A stretch of DNA of 64,000 bases from Stenotrophomonas hibiscicola ATCC 19867. GTDB lineage: Bacteria; Pseudomonadota; Gammaproteobacteria; Xanthomonadales; Xanthomonadaceae. The DNA is taken from assembly GCF_000382065.1 (NCBI RefSeq), contig NZ_KB907498.1:130714-194713 (forward strand), given 5' to 3'. Shown piece by piece: positions 1-7,120 of this stretch (the first letter of the stretch is position 1; every line of letters starts with the position of its first letter). Both the position numbers and the translations under genes were made by a program. The notes beneath the pieces were generated by a model. It did not search any database and was not told where the DNA came from. It saw only the letters and a list, made by a program, of their open reading frames with translations.

Positions 1-409
1 CCCAGGTGCCGGACAGGGCCTCGCCGATCAATCGCAGCCGGGTCGGCGCCTGGGCCTCACGAAACGCGGCGATGTCCGGGCCGAGCAGCCAGGTCGGGAA
101 CACCGAGTCCACCGCCAGGGTCAGTTCGGTCTCCCAGCCCGAGGCCACCCGCCGCACCCGCAGTTCCAGCTCGCGGGCTGCACGCAGCAGGTGTCGACCC
201 TCGTCCAGCAGCGCGCGGCCAGCTGCGGTCAGCTCGGCGCGCGGGCCAACCCGGTCGAACAGCTGCACGCCCAGGTCCTCCTCCAGCTTGGCCACGGTGT
301 AGGAGATGGTCGAGGGCACCTTGTGCAGCGCCTTGCCAGCGCCCGCAAACGAGCCGCGGCGGTCGATGGCATCCAGGATCTGCAGGGCATCGAGGCTGAG
401 CTTGAGCAT
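1..409 (-). CDS. LysR-family transcriptional regulator, N-terminal part (cut by window edge)
   Basis: Only the first 136 residues lie in the window; the gene runs off the left edge. The product starts MLKLSLDALQILDAIDRRGS and continues with a winged helix-turn-helix (residues about 3-62, including GSFAGAGKALHKVPSTISYT) typical of LysR regulators, followed by the linker helix and the start of the effector-binding domain. The start is the ATG at 409. It is divergent from the pirin gene at 550, with 140 bp between them, the usual arrangement for a LysR regulator and its target, so it probably controls that gene. The ligand is unknown. Confidence 0.85.
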   Translation of the reverse strand, partial: MLKLSLDALQILDAIDRRGSFAGAGKALHKVPSTISYTVAKLEEDLGVQLFDRVGPRAELTAAGRALLDEGRHLLRAARELELRVRRVASGWETELTLAVDSVFPTWLLGPDIAAFREAQAPTRLRLIGEALSGTW

Positions 410-445
410 TCGAATTTTTCGATGATGGCTGTCAAAACTATCCGT

Positions 446-474
446 TTTTCAAACCCGGGGCGCAAGCGAATACT
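446..474 (+). promoter_or_regulatory. Candidate sigma-70 promoter for the pirin gene
   Basis: TTTTCA (446-451) and AATACT (469-474) are separated by 17 bp and each matches the -35 or -10 consensus at four of six positions. They lie in the gap between the LysR gene and the pirin gene, about 75 bp before the pirin start. Weak, pattern-based call. Confidence 0.25.
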
Positions 475-549
475 TCTCTCCAACGGGGAAACACAGCGGC
501 TACCGGTCCACCCCGCCCCATCGAAACCATCGAACAAGGAGATTCCATC

Positions 550-1251
550 ATGCTGCAGATCCGCAAGAGCGCTACCCGTGGCCTGGCCGAGCATGGCTGG
601 CTGTCCTCGCGCCATACCTTCTCCTTCGCCAACTACTACGACCCCCGCTACGTCAGCTTCGGCCCGCTGCGGGTGATCAACGAAGACAAGGTGATCGGCG
701 GCCAGGGCTTCGGCACCCACGGCCACAGCAACATGGAAATCATCTCCTACGTGCTGGGCGGTGCGCTGGAACACAAGGACTCGATGGGCACCGGTTCGGT
801 GCTGCGCTATGGCGACGTGCAGCGCATGAGCGCCGGCAGCGGCGTCACCCACAGCGAATTCAACCACTCGGCCGACGAGACCGTGCACTTCCTGCAGATC
901 TGGATCTTCCCGGACACCGAGAACATCACGCCGTCCTACGAGGAGACCCACTTCGCGCCGGAGACCAAGCGCGGCCAGCTGCGCCTGATCGCCTCGCCGG
1001 ACGGTGCCGACGGTTCGCTGCGCATCCACCAGGATGCCCGCATCTTCGCCACCATCCTCGATGGCGGCCAGAAGCTGCACCACGCGCTTGGCAACGGTCG
1101 TGGCGCCTATGTGCAGGTGGCGCGTGGCCAGCTGCAGGTCAACGGCATCACCCTGGAAGCCGGCGATGCACTGCAGGTCAGCGACGAAGCCCAATTGACG
1201 CTGGAAAACGGCAACGATGCCGAAGTGCTGGTGTTCGACCTGCCGCTGTAA
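550..1251 (+). CDS. Pirin family protein (YhhW-like bicupin)
   Basis: The 233-residue product has the pirin N-terminal signature: RKSATRGLAEHGWLSSRHTF, then the metal-binding cupin motif with His residues in GTHGHSNMEIISY and VTHSEFNHS. The second cupin (about residues 140-233) is degenerate, as in YhhW. Relatives include quercetin 2,3-dioxygenases and redox-sensing pirins; the natural substrate is not predictable from sequence. The ATG at 550 is preceded by AAGGAGA at a good distance. The gene is transcribed away from a LysR regulator and ends before a strong intrinsic terminator, so it is probably monocistronic. Confidence 0.9.
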   Translation: MLQIRKSATRGLAEHGWLSSRHTFSFANYYDPRYVSFGPLRVINEDKVIGGQGFGTHGHSNMEIISYVLGGALEHKDSMGTGSVLRYGDVQRMSAGSGVTHSEFNHSADETVHFLQIWIFPDTENITPSYEETHFAPETKRGQLRLIASPDGADGSLRIHQDARIFATILDGGQKLHHALGNGRGAYVQVARGQLQVNGITLEAGDALQVSDEAQLTLENGNDAEVLVFDLPL

Positions 1252-1255
1252 CCAC

Positions 1256-1291
1256 AAGGCCCTCGATGCTGCTGAGCATCGGGGGCCTTTT
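1256..1291 (+). terminator. Rho-independent terminator after the pirin gene
   Basis: A 15-bp stem (1256-1270 with 1275-1289, one G-T pair) has a GCTG loop and is followed by a short T run. It begins 4 bases after the pirin stop codon. Confidence 0.85.
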
Positions 1292-1292
1292 C

Positions 1293-1322
1293 GTAGAGCC
1301 CGGCCTGCGCCAGGCGTGCTAC
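1293..1322. repeat. Degenerate SMAG-like palindrome
   Basis: GTAGAGC at 1293 and its near-complement GTGCTAC at 1316-1322 flank the inner stem CCTG/CAGG. It resembles a decayed GTAG-type palindrome and lies between the pirin terminator and the 3' end of the facing hydrolase gene. Confidence 0.35.
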
Positions 1323-1332
1323 AGGAGGAGTG

Positions 1333-2028
1333 TTACCCACCGATGGCGGCGCAGGCCTCCAGGATCAGCGCGGTCACTTCCTTCGGCTGCGAGGCCAGCG
1401 AGGCATGGCTGGCATCCAGCTCCAGCAGGCGCTTGGGCTGCATTCTTGCGGCCATGGCTTTCTGGTTTTCCGGCGCGATCATGCGGTCGTGGCGGGACAG
1501 CTGGTACCAGCTCGGCCGGTGCTTCCACGCCGGATCGCTGACCGTGTCGCCGAAAGTGCTGGCCAGCGGCGCCTTCTGGGTCACCGCCATCACCCGGCCC
1601 TCGTCGGCACTCAGGTCCTGGCAGAAGCTCTCATGGAACTTGTCCGCACGCAGCCAGAGGTAGCCATCGCTGTCCGGTGCCAGATTCGGCGCCGCCTCCG
1701 GCAGATGCTGCTGGGTGATGCCACCCGGGCTCTCGCCGGCATCAGGCGCGAAGGCAGCGATGTAAACCAAGCCCTTCACGTTGGGCTCGTTACCGGCCTG
1801 GCTGATCACCGCACCGCCGTAGGAGTGGCCGACCAGCAGCACCGGACCGTCGATCTGCCGGATCATTTTCTGGGTGCGTCCTGCGTCGTCGGCCAGCGAC
1901 GTGAGCGGCAATTCCACCGCCTGCACCCGGTCGTGGCCGTTGCGATGCAGTTCCAGGATCACCTTGGCCCAGTGTGCGGCCCCGCCCCAGAATCCATGGA
2001 CGAGGAGGATGGTCGGTGTCGTGCTCAT
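1333..2028 (-). CDS. Alpha/beta hydrolase (EstC/hydroxynitrile-lyase-like)
   Basis: A 231-residue alpha/beta-hydrolase fold protein without signal peptide, so cytoplasmic. It shows the oxyanion motif LLVHGFWGGAAHW near the N terminus, the nucleophile elbow VGHSYGGA, a likely catalytic Asp in SRHDRMIAPENQ and a catalytic His in DASHASLASQP. This pattern fits the small esterase/hydroxynitrile-lyase-like group. The ATG at 2028 is chosen because GGAG lies 8 bases before it and the fold begins immediately after; a 30-residue upstream extension has no such support. Substrate unknown. Transcribed divergently from the MFS gene at 2213. Confidence 0.85.
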   Translation of the reverse strand: MSTTPTILLVHGFWGGAAHWAKVILELHRNGHDRVQAVELPLTSLADDAGRTQKMIRQIDGPVLLVGHSYGGAVISQAGNEPNVKGLVYIAAFAPDAGESPGGITQQHLPEAAPNLAPDSDGYLWLRADKFHESFCQDLSADEGRVMAVTQKAPLASTFGDTVSDPAWKHRPSWYQLSRHDRMIAPENQKAMAARMQPKRLLELDASHASLASQPKEVTALILEACAAIGG

Positions 2029-2169
2029 GTACGGATCTCCGGCAGCGGCCGGCGGGGTGCCGACCGTGCAGCCACTGTCCGTGGGCGACGTTAATCGCTG
2101 GTGACGCGATCGGGTCACTGCAATCGTATGCGTCGCCCGATGTCACGCATGGCACTTGCCGATCCGGCC

Positions 2170-2183
2170 TGAAAACGTTTTCA
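2170..2183. promoter_or_regulatory. Palindromic operator-like site upstream of the MFS gene
   Basis: TGAAAACGTTTTCA is a perfect 14-bp palindrome with a central CG, the pattern bound by LacI/GalR-family repressors (compare FruR/Cra and CcpA sites). It ends 29 bp before the MFS transporter start codon. No LacI-type gene is in the window, so the regulator would act from elsewhere. Confidence 0.4.
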
Positions 2184-2212
2184 TAAAAGTCCCCTGGAGC
2201 TTCGCATCGCGC

Positions 2213-3352
2213 ATGACGCCTTCATCCCCGCGTGCCCAGCAGCACGCCACCCGTGCCGCCTTCTTCATTCCTGGATTCGCCACCGCCGCGTGGGCGCCGA
2301 TGGTGCCTTACGCCAAGGCCAAGGCCGGGCTGTCCGACGCCAGCCTCGGCGCCGTGCTGCTGTGCCTCGGGCTCGGCTCGCTGCTGGCGATGCCGTTGGC
2401 GGGTGCGCTGACCGGGCGGCTGGGCTGCCGCCGGGTGATGGTGATCACCTGCGCGATGATGCTGTGCGCCCTGCCCTTGCTGGTGCTGGCGCCCTCGCCG
2501 GTGGCGCTGGGCGCGGCGCTGTTCGTGTTCGGCGCCGGCGTCGGTGCACTGGATTGTGCGATGAACATGCAGGCGGTCGCGGTAGAGCGCGACGCCGGGC
2601 GCGCAATGATGTCCGGCTTCCACGCCTTCTACAGCATCGGTGGCTTCGTCGGCGCCGGCTGCATGACCGGCCTGCTGATTCTGGGCACGCCGCTGTGGCT
2701 GGCCGCGCTGGCCACAGTGGCAGCACTGCTGCTGGTTGCGGTTCTGTCGGCGCCGCACTGGCGCCCACAACGGATCCTGCATGAAGGACCGTTGCTGGCA
2801 CTGCCGCACGGCGTGGTGCTGTTCATCGGCGTGCTGGCGTTCGTGGTATTCCTCGCCGAGGGCTCGATGCTGGACTGGAGCGCGGTGTTCCTGGCCGAAG
2901 TGCGGCAGGTGCCGCGTGACCAGGCCGGCGCCGGCTTCGCGTTGTTCACCCTGGCGATGACCGCGATGCGCCTGTTCGGCGACGGCATCGTCGAGCGCCT
3001 CGGACGGACCCGTACCCTGGTCTTCGGCGGCATCACCGCCGCAACAGGCTTCACCCTGGCCACGCTGGTGCCCTCGTTCCCGGTGGCGCTGGCCGGCTAC
3101 GTGCTGGTCGGGCTGGGCTGCGCCAACATCGTGCCGGCACTGTTCTCGATGGCCGGCCAGCAGCGGGTGATGCCGGAGAGCATCGCCATCACTGCAGTGA
3201 CCACACTGGGTTACGCCGGCATCCTCGCCGGCCCGGCGGCGATCGGTGCACTGGCACACGGCACCAGCCTCGGATTCGCCTTCCTTTGCGTGGCCGCGCT
3301 GCTGCTGGGCGTAGCCGCATCCGCGCGAGCACTGGCACGACGGGTGGCCTGA
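2213..3352 (+). CDS. MFS transporter (YbjJ-like)
   Basis: A 379-residue inner-membrane protein with about twelve hydrophobic segments. The first half carries the MFS loop motif GALTGRLGCRRVMV between helices 2 and 3; the N-terminal stretch FFIPGFATAAWAPMVPYAK resembles the YbjJ/FucP-like part of the superfamily. Substrate cannot be read from sequence; sugars or drugs are both possible. The ATG at 2213 is preceded by CTGGAGC and gives a short cytoplasmic N terminus. A palindromic operator-like site lies just upstream, and a bidirectional hairpin follows the stop. Confidence 0.85.
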   Translation: MTPSSPRAQQHATRAAFFIPGFATAAWAPMVPYAKAKAGLSDASLGAVLLCLGLGSLLAMPLAGALTGRLGCRRVMVITCAMMLCALPLLVLAPSPVALGAALFVFGAGVGALDCAMNMQAVAVERDAGRAMMSGFHAFYSIGGFVGAGCMTGLLILGTPLWLAALATVAALLLVAVLSAPHWRPQRILHEGPLLALPHGVVLFIGVLAFVVFLAEGSMLDWSAVFLAEVRQVPRDQAGAGFALFTLAMTAMRLFGDGIVERLGRTRTLVFGGITAATGFTLATLVPSFPVALAGYVLVGLGCANIVPALFSMAGQQRVMPESIAITAVTTLGYAGILAGPAAIGALAHGTSLGFAFLCVAALLLGVAASARALARRVA

Positions 3353-3353
3353 C

Positions 3354-3433
3354 AAAAAAAGGGGACGGAGGGGATTAAGTCGCATCTGCCACGGGTGTGC
3401 TGCAAACGACTTAATCCCCTCCGTCCCCTTTTT
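3354..3433. terminator. Long perfect hairpin, bidirectional terminator and probable dispersed repeat
   Basis: Two perfectly complementary 27-base arms (3356-3382 and 3407-3433) flank a 24-base loop. Each arm reads A5-GGGGACGGAGGGGATT and on, so transcription from either side meets a stable stem followed by a T run. It begins just after the MFS stop, and its right arm touches the stop codon of the facing hydrolase gene. Confidence 0.8.
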
Positions 3434-4551
3434 CAGCCGTGTGCCAGCCATTCGGCCTGGGCCGGCAGCTGCGGCGCCGGGCATGCGCTCTGCGGGTGGT
3501 GCTCGTCGCGCGCCATCCAGTCGTCAACCACTCCGGCCAGCAGATCCAGCCGCAGCGGCAGGGTGATATGGTCTTCGCCGCGCATCTCGATGTAGTGCGC
3601 GCGCGGGTTGGCCTGGGCCAGTTCGCGGCCCTGGCTGACGGGTATGTGCTGATCGCCCTGCCCGTGCAGCAGCAGCACGCAGGCGCGGGTATCGGCCAGC
3701 GCACGCGCGACGTCGACGCGGTCCAGATCGACGTCGATGCGACGGCTGGCGTCGGCGATCACCTGGTTGATGTCCTGGCCGCCGTAGCGCCAGCGCGCGT
3801 ACGACGCCATCGCCTGCGCCTTCAGGCCTTCCGGCTGCAGCCCCATCAGGTGCGGGATCATCGTGCGGATCGCTACACCGGCATTGGCGAACGATTCCAT
3901 CGCCACCACGCCTTCCACCTGGTCGCCGAGCTTGTCGGCGGTGAATACCGCTGTGGCGGCGCCATAGGACACGCCGAACAGGTACAGCGGGCCGGTTACT
4001 TCACCACGTGCGCGCAGCTCGCCGATTACATCCACCACATCGTCGGATTCATAGGTGCCATAGCCCGACGGCCCAGTACCGGACTGTCCATGGTTGCGCA
4101 GGTCGAGCGTGACCACGCGGTAGCCGGATTCGGCCAGCTGCAACGACCACGGCAGCATCGAATCACCATTCATCATCCAGCCGTGCAGCAGCACCACGGT
4201 GCCGCGCGGTGCCTGCGCGCGGAACGGTCGCGGTACTGCCAGGCTCAAGCCGGTATCCAGCGGCAGGCCGTTCTCGTGGCGCTGCGGCAGGTAGTGATAA
4301 CGCGCGCCGTAATCGCCAGGATCGAACACACGCCAGAAGATCGGCACGCCATCGCGGCCCCGCGCAAAGCCGTGGCGGTTGGGCAGTTCGGCGATGGCCG
4401 CGGCGATGCGCGGGCGATCGAGCAGGGTCGATACGCCACCCGGCGCGATCAGCCGATCGGCGAGCGAGGTGGACGAGGCATTGATCGAGGACGAGCATGC
4501 AGCCAGCCACAGGCCGGCGCACGCCAGCAACAACAGCAGCAGGCGCTTCAT
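3433..4551 (-). CDS. Alpha/beta hydrolase, predicted lipoprotein
   Basis: A 372-residue protein with a lipoprotein signal peptide: MKRLLLLLLACAGLWLAACS, where LAAC is the lipobox and Cys-19 the likely lipidated residue. The hydrolase domain shows VVLLHGWMMNG, a nucleophile elbow in LFGVSYGAA, the acid loop LLHGQGDQHIPV and the catalytic His in GEDHITLPL. It is a serine hydrolase of unknown substrate, anchored in the envelope. The ATG at 4551 is preferred over an in-frame TTG two codons upstream because the signal peptide starts cleanly there. The stop codon abuts the right arm of the hairpin at 3354-3433. Confidence 0.85.
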   Translation of the reverse strand: MKRLLLLLLACAGLWLAACSSSINASSTSLADRLIAPGGVSTLLDRPRIAAAIAELPNRHGFARGRDGVPIFWRVFDPGDYGARYHYLPQRHENGLPLDTGLSLAVPRPFRAQAPRGTVVLLHGWMMNGDSMLPWSLQLAESGYRVVTLDLRNHGQSGTGPSGYGTYESDDVVDVIGELRARGEVTGPLYLFGVSYGAATAVFTADKLGDQVEGVVAMESFANAGVAIRTMIPHLMGLQPEGLKAQAMASYARWRYGGQDINQVIADASRRIDVDLDRVDVARALADTRACVLLLHGQGDQHIPVSQGRELAQANPRAHYIEMRGEDHITLPLRLDLLAGVVDDWMARDEHHPQSACPAPQLPAQAEWLAHG

Positions 4552-4683
4552 GGGCAATCGGGGAAAAGGTGCGACAGCGTGGCAGGTTAGCGACGCGCGC
4601 GTGGGCCATCTATCGCGCGTGGATGACGGCTTGATGACAACGCAGGAACGATTCAGCTTGGTGTAAAAGCTGTATCCGTTCAG

Positions 4684-4703
4684 TCATTGATCCGGATCAA
4701 TGA
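4684..4703. promoter_or_regulatory. Perfect FNR/ANR-type palindrome
   Basis: The 20-bp palindrome TCATTGATCCGGATCAATGA contains TTGAT-N4-ATCAA (4687-4700), the consensus of FNR/ANR oxygen-responsive activators. It lies in the 183-bp divergent region between the lipoprotein hydrolase (start 4551) and the cytochrome operon (start 4735). Its centre is about 41 bp from the cytochrome start codon, so it could activate at class II spacing only if the transcript begins at or near the ATG. Confidence 0.6.
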
Positions 4704-4734
4704 ACGCGCGCGCGGGATTGCCCACAGTGCCGCC

Positions 4735-6081
4735 ATGCGCACCTCGTTCAAGCTCGCCATTGCCCTGGTCGCCACGCTGGCCGCCGCCTACGGCGTCGCC
4801 CGCACCACGCCCTACTGGTTCGCACCGCGACAGGCCGCGCAGGTCGACATCCACGATCCGGCATTGATCGCGCAGGGACAATACCTGTCGCGCGCCGCAG
4901 ACTGCGCGGCCTGCCACACCGCACCGGGTGGCAAGCCGTTCGCCGGTGGCCTCGGCATGCAGACGCCGATGGGCACGATCTACTCGACCAACATCACGCC
5001 CGATCCGTACACCGGCATTGGTGCCTACGACTACGCCGACTTCGAGCGCGCGGTACGTCGCGGCATCCGTCACGATGGCCAGCCGTTGTATCCGGCCATG
5101 CCGTACGCCTCGTACGTGATCGCCAGCGACGCCGAGATCAAGGCGCTGTACGCCTACTTCATGGGCTCGGTGCAGCCGGTGAAGCAGAACAACGCCGACA
5201 GCACGATCCCGTGGCCGGTAAACATGCGCTGGCCATTGGCCTGGTGGCAGCTGCTGTTCGCACGCCCGCGCACGTTCAACCCGGATCCGTCGCTGGATGC
5301 CAGCCAGCAGCGCGGCGCCGAACTGGTGGAAGGCCTGGCCCACTGCGGCGCCTGCCACACGCCACGCGGCCTGGCGTTCCAGGAGAAGGCCATGGCCGAT
5401 GATGGGGGCCGGCAGTTCCTTTCCGGCTCGGTGCTGGAAGGCTGGTATGCGAAGAACCTGCGCAATGAAGCGAGCGGCCTGGCCAGCTGGAGCGAGGGCG
5501 AGATCGTGGACTTCCTGCGCACCGGACGCACCGATCGGTCGGCGGCCTTCGGTGGCATGGCCGACGTGGTCGAGCACAGCACGCAGTACCTGTCCGACGC
5601 TGACCTGCTGGCGATGGCCCGCTACCTGAAGCAGCTGCCCGCCCGCGAAGGACGCAGCGCACAGTGGTCGCCCGGCAGCGACACGACCACCGCCGCACTG
5701 CGCAGCGGCGACTACCGCGTGGCCGGTTCGCTGGCCTATGCCGAGCACTGCCAGGCCTGCCACCGCGCCGACGGGCGCGGCATGCCGCGCGTCTATCCGG
5801 CCCTGGCCGGCAACTCGATCGTGTTCGCTGACGATCCCAGCTCGCTGGTGCAGGTGACCCTGATCGGTGGCCGCACGCCGCATACCCCGCACGACCGCAT
5901 GGCCTTCACCATGCCCGGCTTCGAACAGCTGCCGAACGCGCAGCTGGCACAGATCCTGACCTTCATCCGCAGCAGCTGGGGCAACCAGGCCAGCGCAGTG
6001 AGCGAGGTCGACGTGGCACGCATGCGCCGGGTGGTGCGCGACAAGCCAGTGCACTACGTTCCGCAGGAGTCCGCACGATGA
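4735..6081 (+). CDS. Tri-haem cytochrome c (alcohol/gluconate dehydrogenase cytochrome-subunit family)
   Basis: A 448-residue exported protein with a hydrophobic N-terminal segment (residues 5-22) and three CXXCH haem c sites: CAACH at 57-61, CGACH at 204-208 and CQACH at 339-343. The motif pattern, including the N-terminal block PMGTIYSTNITPDPYTGIG, is that of the tri-haem electron-accepting subunit of membrane-bound alcohol, aldehyde or gluconate dehydrogenases. No such catalytic subunit is adjacent; the next gene is another cytochrome and overlaps by 4 bases. It probably passes electrons from a periplasmic partner to quinone or an oxidase. The ATG at 4735 is chosen over a TTG at 4687 inside the FNR-type palindrome. 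Confidence 0.85.
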   Translation: MRTSFKLAIALVATLAAAYGVARTTPYWFAPRQAAQVDIHDPALIAQGQYLSRAADCAACHTAPGGKPFAGGLGMQTPMGTIYSTNITPDPYTGIGAYDYADFERAVRRGIRHDGQPLYPAMPYASYVIASDAEIKALYAYFMGSVQPVKQNNADSTIPWPVNMRWPLAWWQLLFARPRTFNPDPSLDASQQRGAELVEGLAHCGACHTPRGLAFQEKAMADDGGRQFLSGSVLEGWYAKNLRNEASGLASWSEGEIVDFLRTGRTDRSAAFGGMADVVEHSTQYLSDADLLAMARYLKQLPAREGRSAQWSPGSDTTTAALRSGDYRVAGSLAYAEHCQACHRADGRGMPRVYPALAGNSIVFADDPSSLVQVTLIGGRTPHTPHDRMAFTMPGFEQLPNAQLAQILTFIRSSWGNQASAVSEVDVARMRRVVRDKPVHYVPQESAR

Positions 6082-7004
6082 AACGTTCGCGCAAACGCTC
6101 CCGCCTGCTGATCGGCAGTGCGATCACCCTCGTGCTGCTGGCCGGCGCCGGTACCCTCGCTTACCGCCATCTGTACCCGGACCTGGATGCCGCCGTGGCC
6201 AGCACGATCGATATCCTCGATGCACAGGGCAAGGTGGTCGGCCACTACCGTGCACCCAGCGCCGAAGAAATCGCCGGGCTCGGCAATGCCGAGTCGGTGA
6301 TGCTCGGCCGCCGCCTCCTCAACGAGACCGCACGGCTGCTGCCGGACAACGTCGGCAACGATCTGAACTGCAACTCGTGCCACATGGCCGAAGGCAAGCG
6401 GCCGTTCGGCAATCACTACTTCAACACCGGCGGCGGCGCCTATCCGCGCTACATGCCGCGTCCGGGCAAGGTGATCGGGCTGACCGAGCGCATCAACGGC
6501 TGCCTGCAGCGTTCAATGAACGGCAAGCCGCTGCCGAAGGACTCGCCGCAGATGCGTGCGATGCTCGACTACATGGCGTGGCTGAGCAGCCCTGTGCCAG
6601 TGGGTGCAAGGGTGGCTGCCCCCAGTGAAGGGCCCATCGACAGCACGCTGGTCCCGGACCCGATCCGTGGCCAGGCGCTGTACGCCGTGCAGTGCGCTGC
6701 CTGCCATGGCGACAATGGCGAAGGCCGGCGCGACGCCAGCGGTGACATCGCGTTCCCGCCGCTATGGGGCGACCACAGCTTCAACATCGGCGCCGGCATG
6801 GCGCGCCTGTACAAGGCCGCCGGTTTCGTCAAACACAACATGCCGCCGGCAGTGACCCGTGAACCGCCACTGGGCCAGCAGGTGATGCCCGACCAGGATG
6901 CGGTGGACATCGCCAGCTACTTCATCAACCAGCCACGCCCGGACTTCGCCAACAAGGCCAAGGACTGGCCGCGCGACCCGAAACCCAAGGACGCGCGGTA
7001 CTGA
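6078..7004 (+). CDS. Di-haem cytochrome c, TsdA-like (thiosulfate dehydrogenase family)
   Basis: A 308-residue protein with a basic N terminus and one membrane anchor or signal segment (about residues 10-29). It has two haem sites, CNSCH at 98-102 and CAACH at 206-210. Between them, ERINGCLQRSMNGKPL places Cys-142 where the TsdA family has the Cys ligand of its active-site haem. This supports a TsdA-like enzyme that interconverts thiosulfate and tetrathionate, or a close relative; activity is inferred from family only. The start overlaps the preceding cytochrome stop (ATGA), so the two are probably co-translated and partners in one electron-transfer chain. Confidence 0.75.
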   Translation: MKRSRKRSRLLIGSAITLVLLAGAGTLAYRHLYPDLDAAVASTIDILDAQGKVVGHYRAPSAEEIAGLGNAESVMLGRRLLNETARLLPDNVGNDLNCNSCHMAEGKRPFGNHYFNTGGGAYPRYMPRPGKVIGLTERINGCLQRSMNGKPLPKDSPQMRAMLDYMAWLSSPVPVGARVAAPSEGPIDSTLVPDPIRGQALYAVQCAACHGDNGEGRRDASGDIAFPPLWGDHSFNIGAGMARLYKAAGFVKHNMPPAVTREPPLGQQVMPDQDAVDIASYFINQPRPDFANKAKDWPRDPKPKDARY

Positions 7005-7053
7005 GCATAAGCCATTGGAACCGGCCGTCACACAACACGGTTCCTGCTTCGCC

Positions 7054-7072
7054 GCGTCATGCCGATGTCATG
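7054..7072 (+). promoter_or_regulatory. Candidate Pho box upstream of the TonB receptor/phospholipase operon
   Basis: GTCAT (7056-7060) and TGTCAT (7066-7071) are direct repeats in 11-bp register, the layout of the PhoB-binding site, matching 11 of 19 consensus positions. It lies 49 bp before the receptor start, in front of an operon encoding a phosphoesterase. The spacer is GC-rich, unlike the usual A/T spacer, so the call is tentative. Confidence 0.3.
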
Positions 7073-7120
7073 GGCACTGCCGACACTCCGGGGCTTCCCT
7101 CCCCTGAAGGTCCGGTTTCA

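Noticed and set aside
229..1257. Long open frame antisense to the pirin gene
   Set aside because: High GC content keeps antisense frames open; the pirin gene on the other strand has clear family motifs, and the same applies to the long antisense frames over aceE, ftsH, alaS and the receptor genes.
4687..4734. TTG start extending the tri-haem cytochrome by 16 residues
   Set aside because: The extension lies inside the FNR-type palindrome and would place charged residues before the signal segment.
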